Assembly: GCA_934675695.1 (NCBI GenBank)
Contig: CAKURN010000029.1
Coordinates: 1-10,510, forward strand
Reading direction: 5' to 3'
Length of the DNA: 10,510 nucleotides
DNA from: an uncultured Candidatus Melainabacteria bacterium
GTDB lineage: Bacteria > Cyanobacteriota > Vampirovibrionia > Gastranaerophilales > Gastranaerophilaceae
Under the pieces are notes generated by a model. That model was not told where the DNA came from. It saw nothing but the letters and a program-made list of their open reading frames with translations, and searched no databases. Below are positions 6,157 to 10,510 of the stretch, in pieces (position 1 is the stretch's first letter; every line of letters starts with the position of its first letter). A program made the translations under genes and the position numbers.

Positions 6157-6699
6157 ATGAAAAAGAGTTTAATTTTAGTTATTTTTGTTATTTTTTCTTG
6201 TTTTTCTGTTAATTTTTCAAAAGCAAGTTTAAATGACGCTATTTACTGGCAAAATCCCAAAAAAATCACTGTTTTTGTTCCACAAAACAGAAGAAGAATC
6301 ATTGTAAAAAACAGTTTCAAAGCTTGGAAAAATATAACAAACGAAGAAATAAACTTTGTTTTTGTTGATTTTGCAAAATATGCAAATATAGAAGTAGAAT
6401 TTGTTCCGACTATTCCGGATGGCAAACTAAAATCAGGAGAAATACTGGGTTTAACGGCTTCCGGTTACACTGCAGACGGTAAAATTTCAAAAGCTAAAAT
6501 CCAAATCCCATACAAAGCTCAAAACAATATTGTCCTAGATGACATCACTCTAGAACACGTTTTAATCCACGAAATAGGGCATGCTTTAGGGCTAGACCAT
6601 TCATCAAATCCAAAAAGTATCATGTACTATTCGACATTCAAAAATCAAACAATACAAAAAGAAGATATAAACAATCTCCAAAAAATCTACAATTGGTAA
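6157..6699 (+). CDS. Secreted matrixin-like zinc metalloprotease (peptidase M10 type, 180 aa)
   Basis: This is a probable exported zinc endopeptidase. A lysine-led hydrophobic signal peptide covers residues 1 to about 23 (MKKSLILVIFVIFSCFSVNF). A compact catalytic domain follows, opening with 'WKNITNEEINFVFV' (the matrixin 'W..v..l.F' strand region). The metzincin zinc site HEIGHALGLDH is at residues 138-148: H138, H142 and H148 are ligands and E139 is catalytic. The Met-turn SIMYY has M156. The protein ends shortly after, in a final helix 'EDINNLQKIYNW' typical of matrixins. There is no cysteine-switch propeptide, no hemopexin domain and no RTX repeats, so it is a minimal, apparently non-zymogen version. 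The upstream sequence is poly-A/T with no recognisable Shine-Dalgarno, so initiation may be weak or leaderless-like. Its stop codon directly abuts the stop of the convergent gene. The substrate is unknown. Confidence 0.9.
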   Translation: MKKSLILVIFVIFSCFSVNFSKASLNDAIYWQNPKKITVFVPQNRRRIIVKNSFKAWKNITNEEINFVFVDFAKYANIEVEFVPTIPDGKLKSGEILGLTASGYTADGKISKAKIQIPYKAQNNIVLDDITLEHVLIHEIGHALGLDHSSNPKSIMYYSTFKNQTIQKEDINNLQKIYNW

Positions 6700-7215
6700 T
6701 TACCCATTCAAATCCAAAACATTCAATCCCAAACTATCGTCTTCGTAAGGCCATTTGTAGACTATTATTTTGTCGATATTTTCATTATCTTTAGAATCAA
6801 AATACAATTCTATGTATTTTTTTCCGTAACTTATTCCATCTTCAATCAAACCGAGTAGAGTCTCGTTTCTTTTTTCTTTTATTTCTTTTTTTGATTGAAA
6901 ATTGCGAGCGGTTTTTAAAATTTTTCTCGTTTCGTTATCTATATCTTTTACTTTTTGAACATCTTTACCTGTAAACAAAAACGTGTCTTTATCTATCGTT
7001 CTATAGATTACGCCTGTTTCATCAGAATAATCATCGAATTGTTTTCTTAAAAATTCTCTTGTTTCTTTTGCTTTTTCTTCATTTAAAAAACTAGAATCTT
7101 CTCCCGTTAAGACATCAAAAACGTCTTTTATTGCAGGATTGACTCTATTAAATATATTATTTGCACTGGGCAAATTTGTGTTTACTTTGATTGCACGACC
7201 AAAACTAATTTGCAT
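6700..7215 (-). CDS. Hypothetical protein starting MQISFGRAIKV (171 aa)
   Basis: I do not recognise the family. I choose the ATG at 7215 because AAAGG lies about 8 nt upstream; the frame continues back to a TTG at 7236, but that start would place the ribosome-binding site inside the gene. It has no signal peptide or membrane helix. The N-terminal 'MQISFGRAIKVNTNLPS' looks like a short beta segment. The middle (about residues 40-140) is charged and probably helical (EEKAKETREFLRKQFDD, KKEIKEKRNETLLGLIEDG). The C-terminus has beta-like 'KYIELYFDSKD' and 'IDKIIVYKWPY'. It lies 45 bp downstream of ctpA on the same strand with no terminator between, so co-transcription is likely. It collides head-on with the matrixin gene with zero bases between stop codons. 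Cytoplasmic location is inferred from the absence of export signals. Confidence 0.75.
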   Translation of the reverse strand: MQISFGRAIKVNTNLPSANNIFNRVNPAIKDVFDVLTGEDSSFLNEEKAKETREFLRKQFDDYSDETGVIYRTIDKDTFLFTGKDVQKVKDIDNETRKILKTARNFQSKKEIKEKRNETLLGLIEDGISYGKKYIELYFDSKDNENIDKIIVYKWPYEDDSLGLNVLDLNG

Positions 7216-7260
7216 AAAATATACCTTTTGTAACAAGTATATAAAACACGTAAAGAAAAT

Positions 7261-8481
7261 TTATTTAGTCGTATTTTTGTGTACTATTTGTTGCAAAACT
7301 TCGCAAGCTTTTTTCAATTGTGGATCACGTTCAGCTTTTATATCTTCTTCTGTAATATCAACAGCAAAATCAGGGGTTATGCCTTTTTTGTGGATATCTG
7401 TACCATTAGGGGTTAAGTACTTTTGAATAGTGATATGAAGTGCAGAACCGTCGGGCATTTTGTTGATTTCTTGTACTAAACCTTTTCCAAAAGATTTTTT
7501 CCCTACGATAAAACCTCTGCCGTTGTCTTTTATAGCACCTGATAAAATTTCAGAAGCCGAAGCCGAACCTGAATTTATTAAAACAACGATAGGTTGGTTA
7601 GTTGAAACGTTAGATGTAGAATATTGTGTTTCTTTGTAACCGTCTTTGTCTACAGTTGACACTATTGTTTTGTTGTTTAGTAACATATCTGCAATATAAA
7701 TCGCATTAGTCAACAATCCCCCGGGGTTTGATCTCAAATCGATAATCAGACCGTCTTTGTCTTTCATTTCATTAAGAGCTTTTTGAAATTCTACAGAAGC
7801 ATTTCTCGAAATAAAAGAACTCAAACGAATATAGCCCAAATTGTCATCGACTTTTCCTATTTTAGGAGGTTTAGTTGAAACGGATTTTAGTTCGATATTG
7901 GCTCTTGTTACTGTGTAGAGCTTGTTTGGTTCATTTTTTCTTTTGATTAATAAATTAACGTTCGTTCCTTCAGGGCCTCTTATTTTATCGGCTGCAGCTT
8001 CGACTGTGATACCTTTTGTAGATTTTCCATCTATTTCTAGTATTTCATCTTCGCTTTTTAGTCCTGCACGTTCCCCGGGAGTGTCTTCCAGTGGTGCAAT
8101 AATAAGAAGTTTTCCATCTCTAACGCCGATTTGTACCCCGATACCTTTTAATGAACCTTGTATGCTTTCTGATTCATCTTTGTATTCTTTTGGGGTTAAA
8201 AATCTTGTATAAACGTCACCCAAGCTATCTACCATTGTACCTATTGCAACGTATGTATCTTCTTCGTCTTTTATTACGTTATCGTATTTGTGACGCCAAC
8301 GAAGCCAGTTTTGTTGGTTTTGGGTGTCATCAACGTATTTTGTTGCAATTAATCTCCAAGCTTTATCGTATAGCCCTTGTGGATTGATAGCAAGAGCAGG
8401 ATTTTGAACGTTTGTTACATAAAAAAGCAACAAAAGAACAAAAAATATAGAAGTTTTTTTCATAATTTGACTAAAATTCAT
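7261..8481 (-). CDS. ctpA: Carboxy-terminal processing protease, peptidase S41A (CtpA)
   Basis: This is a periplasmic/exported serine protease of the Prc/CtpA family that trims or degrades proteins from the C-terminus. Residues below are numbered from the ATG at 8484. A signal peptide ends near residue 32 (NPALA). An N-terminal helical cap follows, containing 'VDSLGDVYTRFLTPKEY'. A PDZ domain covers about 105-195 ('GIGVQIGVRDGKLLIIAPL', 'PGERAGLKSEDEILEIDGK'). The S41 core runs from about 215 to 375. The catalytic dyad is S309 in NSGSASASEIL and K334 in KKSFGKGLVQ, spaced 25 residues as in D1 processing protease. Two adjacent ATGs are possible; I prefer 8481 because AGGA is then 7 nt away. 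An extended -10 promoter lies just upstream. In cyanobacteria CtpA matures the D1 protein, but no photosystem gene is present here, so general envelope proteolysis is more likely. Confidence 0.96.
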   Translation of the reverse strand: MNFSQIMKKTSIFFVLLLLFYVTNVQNPALAINPQGLYDKAWRLIATKYVDDTQNQQNWLRWRHKYDNVIKDEEDTYVAIGTMVDSLGDVYTRFLTPKEYKDESESIQGSLKGIGVQIGVRDGKLLIIAPLEDTPGERAGLKSEDEILEIDGKSTKGITVEAAADKIRGPEGTNVNLLIKRKNEPNKLYTVTRANIELKSVSTKPPKIGKVDDNLGYIRLSSFISRNASVEFQKALNEMKDKDGLIIDLRSNPGGLLTNAIYIADMLLNNKTIVSTVDKDGYKETQYSTSNVSTNQPIVVLINSGSASASEILSGAIKDNGRGFIVGKKSFGKGLVQEINKMPDGSALHITIQKYLTPNGTDIHKKGITPDFAVDITEEDIKAERDPQLKKACEVLQQIVHKNTTK

Positions 8482-8515
8482 CATAATTTCCTATGTTTTT
8501 AAAAAATACTTTTCC

Positions 8516-8524
8516 ATTATAACA
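8516..8524 (-). promoter_or_regulatory. Extended -10 promoter of ctpA
   Basis: On the minus strand TGTTATAAT reads as a perfect extended -10 (TG-n-TATAAT), with TATAAT at 8521-8516. A start site near 8509 would give a leader of about 25-28 nt containing the AGGA ribosome-binding site. I see no good -35 hexamer, which extended -10 promoters can do without. It suggests ctpA is not wholly dependent on yajQ transcription. Confidence 0.5.
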
Positions 8525-8551
8525 AAATATTTTTTTGTTACTACATATAAA

Positions 8552-8575
8552 ATAACTATATTATAGAATAGTTAT
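8552..8575 (-). promoter_or_regulatory. Inverted repeat enclosing a TATAAT box in the yajQ-ctpA gap
   Basis: ATAACTAT (8552-8559) and ATAGTTAT (8568-8575) form a perfect 8-bp inverted repeat. The 8-nt centre, read on the minus strand, is TCTATAAT, so a consensus -10 (8565-8560) lies inside the palindrome. This is the geometry of a repressor operator over a promoter, placed about 80-100 bp ahead of ctpA. No clear -35 is visible, and A/T-rich sequence makes chance palindromes fairly common. Confidence 0.35.
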
Positions 8576-8597
8576 AGCAAAAAAGTTTTTTAAAAAA

Positions 8598-9098
8598 TTA
8601 TCTGTAATTGTTAAATTGCAAAGGTGCGTCGATTGCGTCTTCTTTGCTTCTTAGGACTTTTATTACTTCTTGCAAATCATCTCTTGATTTTCCTGTTACA
8701 CGAACAGAATCACCTTGTATTGAAGCTTGGACTTTTAATTTTGTATCTTTTATTATAGAAACGATTTTTTTAGCCAATTCTGTCGTCAAACCTTTTTTTA
8801 GTTTTATTTCTTGTTTAACATTTCCTTTTAGAGCGTTTTCGATTTTTTGAGGGTCAAGAATTTTTAGGCTAAGATTTCTTTTCACTAATTTTGATTGAAG
8901 AATATCAAATATGTTTTTTAATTTCATTTCGTCATTTGTTGTGATATTGATTGATTTGTCTTCAATTATTTCTATATCAGAATTTGAATCCTTGAGGTCA
9001 AATCTAGTGTTTAGTTCACGTTTTACTTGGTCAACTGCATTTAATAGTTCTTGTTTATCAAATTCTGAAACGATATCAAAGCTAGCATCTTTTGCCAT
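8598..9098 (-). CDS. yajQ: YajQ family nucleotide-binding protein (166 aa)
   Basis: This is a small cytoplasmic protein of the YajQ (UPF0234) family. Members bind nucleotides, and some bind cyclic di-GMP and act with transcription factors. The opening 'SFDIVSEFDKQELLNAVDQ' followed by 'VKRELNTRFDLKDS' is the family signature. Two ferredoxin-like alpha/beta halves follow, with 'NVKQEIKLKKGLTTELAKKI', 'KVQASIQGDSVRVTGKSRDD' and 'DAPLQFNNYR' at the C-terminus, all matching the family's usual blocks. The length (166 aa) is close to the typical 160-165. A strong AAGGAG ribosome-binding site precedes the ATG. A TATAAT at minus 9134-9129 may belong to its promoter, though no convincing -35 accompanies it. 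ctpA follows 113 bp downstream with its own promoter. The cellular role in this organism cannot be read from sequence. Confidence 0.95.
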   Translation of the reverse strand: MAKDASFDIVSEFDKQELLNAVDQVKRELNTRFDLKDSNSDIEIIEDKSINITTNDEMKLKNIFDILQSKLVKRNLSLKILDPQKIENALKGNVKQEIKLKKGLTTELAKKIVSIIKDTKLKVQASIQGDSVRVTGKSRDDLQEVIKVLRSKEDAIDAPLQFNNYR

Positions 9099-9171
9099 AA
9101 TTTTTCTCCTTTTTTAAGATAATTTTATATTATATAGCGATTATGTGCAACTTTTCTCATTTTATCCATCT

Positions 9172-9197
9172 AAAGATTTAGAAAGAATATAATCTTT
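9172..9197 (+). promoter_or_regulatory. TATAAT box within an inverted repeat upstream of the AMIN-like gene
   Basis: AAAGATT (9172-9178) and AATCTTT (9191-9197) form a 7-bp inverted repeat overlapping a perfect TATAAT at 9188-9193. The box would initiate about 70 nt upstream of the ATG at 9268. No matching -35 is seen. The 169-bp spacer is shared with the divergent yajQ gene. This is a weak prediction based on a consensus -10 and its position. Confidence 0.3.
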
Positions 9198-9267
9198 TGA
9201 TTAATGCCCAAAGAACAAAAACAATCTATTATTTAACCATAGACAAAATCTTATGGGAGAGTATTAG

Positions 9268-10485
9268 ATGAGAAATTATTTCTCAAAACTTAGATTATTA
9301 TTGGTTTCAATTTTGTTTATGTTTTCTATTTTGCCATCTTTTGCACAAGAAAACATCATTTCATCAGTTACAATTTCAAAAGCAAAAAACAACGTAAATT
9401 CTTACGAACTGAATATTGATTCTTCTGACACTTCTTCATACAAAATGAGTGTAGAAGACGATACATCCGTTTACTTTGATATAAAAAATGCGATTTTGGC
9501 AGACGATTCTGCAACATATTATGATGATGTCGCAAACATAAACAGTGCCGTTGTAAAACAAATCGGACACAACAAAGTAAGAATTTATTTACAAGGAAAA
9601 AATGTAAAAAACACCCAAATCGTGTTTGTAAATTCTTTGATTGAAAATGCTAAAAATTCCAAAAAATCAATCACAATCAATCGTCCCGTAAATGAATACA
9701 AACCAACCAACGGTGCTGATTTAGAAGATATTAACAATATGCAAGATTGGGACGACAATTCATTTAATCCGGAACAATTAATGACATCTTTAAAAGATGG
9801 AGTAGGCGGGATTGTTTTGGTATTTTTGATGATTTTTGGAATTATTGTTTATTCTATAAAAATGCTATCAAGAAAGCTTTCGCAAGAAACTGAACCTTTG
9901 ATTGGTTTAAAACAACAAAAAGACGAAGAAATTTTAAACAACAAACACATATTAGAAAAAACTCCACAACAAATAAATATGGATATGCAAAACGTTACAA
10001 AAAGAGCACAAGCCCTCCAAAATGCTCAAAACGAACTATTCAAAGCTCACCAAAAATACCAAGAATACTTGAAAACAAAATACAAAGATACTCCAAAAAA
10101 ACAATACGTGTCAGATTCTATCACAAAAGGTATTGCTCTTAGTCAATATCAAAAAAGCAACGAAAATCCTTATAAAGACCAACAAGTAATAAAAATGAAC
10201 AAAACGAGAGATTTTTCGACTCCAAAAGGAAATTTTCAAATTCCTCCAAAAAGCGAATTTAAAAACAATCTGCAAACTATAAAAAGACAAAACAATACAA
10301 TCCAACAAAACACAGCCCCATATATTCAAAGACCTTCTAAAAAAATTAACGGACAAACAAAAATGTACACAAAACCAAACAACATGAAGTTTTTAGAATC
10401 GGTTACAAAAATATATGAACAATCAGGCAGAGTTGATTTAGCAGATGAATTAAAAAATACAATGACAAAATCAAAAAGACTTTAA
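9268..10485 (+). CDS. Membrane-anchored protein with AMIN-like extracytoplasmic domain and long polar tail (405 aa)
   Basis: I do not recognise a named family. The architecture is clear: a signal peptide or N-terminal anchor at residues 1 to about 26 (ending PSFA), then an extracytoplasmic beta-rich domain at about 29-122. Alternating strands such as 'ISSVTISKAKNNVNSYELNI', 'TSVYFDIKNAIL' and 'INSAVVKQIGHNKVRIYLQG' resemble AMIN domains, which bind peptidoglycan or envelope components. An acidic linker follows (DLEDINNMQDWDDNSF), then one strong membrane helix (178-199, GVGGIVLVFLMIFGIIVYSIKM). A long Lys/Gln/Asn-rich cytoplasmic region follows, with a probable coiled coil near 236-272 and low-complexity sequence to about 370. 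It ends with a compact helical segment 'MKFLESVTKIYEQSGRVDLADELKNT'. The ATG has GGGAGAG 8 nt upstream. The AMIN call is by strand pattern only and is moderate. A cell-envelope scaffold or secretion-accessory role is an inference. Confidence 0.8.
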   Translation: MRNYFSKLRLLLVSILFMFSILPSFAQENIISSVTISKAKNNVNSYELNIDSSDTSSYKMSVEDDTSVYFDIKNAILADDSATYYDDVANINSAVVKQIGHNKVRIYLQGKNVKNTQIVFVNSLIENAKNSKKSITINRPVNEYKPTNGADLEDINNMQDWDDNSFNPEQLMTSLKDGVGGIVLVFLMIFGIIVYSIKMLSRKLSQETEPLIGLKQQKDEEILNNKHILEKTPQQINMDMQNVTKRAQALQNAQNELFKAHQKYQEYLKTKYKDTPKKQYVSDSITKGIALSQYQKSNENPYKDQQVIKMNKTRDFSTPKGNFQIPPKSEFKNNLQTIKRQNNTIQQNTAPYIQRPSKKINGQTKMYTKPNNMKFLESVTKIYEQSGRVDLADELKNTMTKSKRL

Positions 10486-10510
10486 TATAATACTCAACCA
10501 ATAAATGCCC

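Noticed and set aside
7922..8387. Two plus-strand frames inside ctpA
   Set aside because: Both are antisense to the PDZ and N-terminal regions of an intact CtpA and lack translation signals.
8520..8540. Inverted repeat TAACAAAA / TTTTGTTA after yajQ as a possible terminator
   Set aside because: The stem has one GC pair and overlaps the extended -10 of ctpA; too weak to call a terminator.
1..10510. CRISPR, tRNA/rRNA, insertion sequence, phage or defence-system content
   Set aside because: I saw no regularly spaced repeats, cloverleaf-like segments, transposase or integrase motifs, or toxin/nuclease signatures. Open frames not assigned to genes are shadows of confident genes.

Overview
The window is a low-GC, gene-dense stretch of a bacterial chromosome. 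Its best taxonomic clue is the ATP synthase locus. On the minus strand the genes run a, c, b', b, delta, alpha, gamma, with two different b-type stator subunits. Beta and epsilon do not follow gamma. This split, seven-gene order with paired b/b' is the cyanobacterial/plastid arrangement, and subunit a carries a cyanobacteria-like 'SPTNDINVT' segment. The strong A/T bias, the absence of any photosynthesis gene and a gamma subunit without a redox cysteine pair point to a non-photosynthetic relative of Cyanobacteria (Vampirovibrionia/'Melainabacteria', perhaps gut Gastranaerophilales). That placement is an inference, not a database result.

Layout. At 1-362 (minus) is the 5' end of an exported M16 zinc peptidase, cut by the window edge. 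The ATP synthase cluster fills 432-5456 (minus) with mostly tiny gaps and one stop/start overlap. The largest internal gap, between alpha and gamma, holds a perfect 9-bp stem-loop followed by five Ts on the coding strand. Upstream of atpB is a 256-bp divergent spacer with a duplicated TTTAC-box element. To its right a small unrecognised 104-aa gene (plus) ends at a clear intrinsic terminator. A short secreted matrixin-like (M10) metalloprotease (plus) follows and ends exactly against an unrecognised 171-aa gene on the minus strand. That gene lies downstream of ctpA, an S41 carboxy-terminal processing protease, which is preceded by yajQ. Across a second divergent spacer, a 405-aa plus-strand protein has a signal peptide, an AMIN-like beta domain, one central membrane helix and a long polar cytoplasmic tail.

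How the genes relate. The ATP synthase genes encode the complete Fo sector plus delta, alpha and gamma of F1. The enzyme needs beta and epsilon from another locus. Four of the remaining genes encode exported or membrane-anchored proteins: three peptidases of unrelated families (M16, M10, S41) and the AMIN-like protein. The right half is therefore mainly an envelope/secreted-protein neighbourhood. I see no tRNA, rRNA, CRISPR array, insertion sequence, prophage or defence module. No previously undescribed multi-gene system is evident. The most unusual items are the atpA-gamma stem-loop, the duplicated TTTAC element and the three unrecognised proteins.
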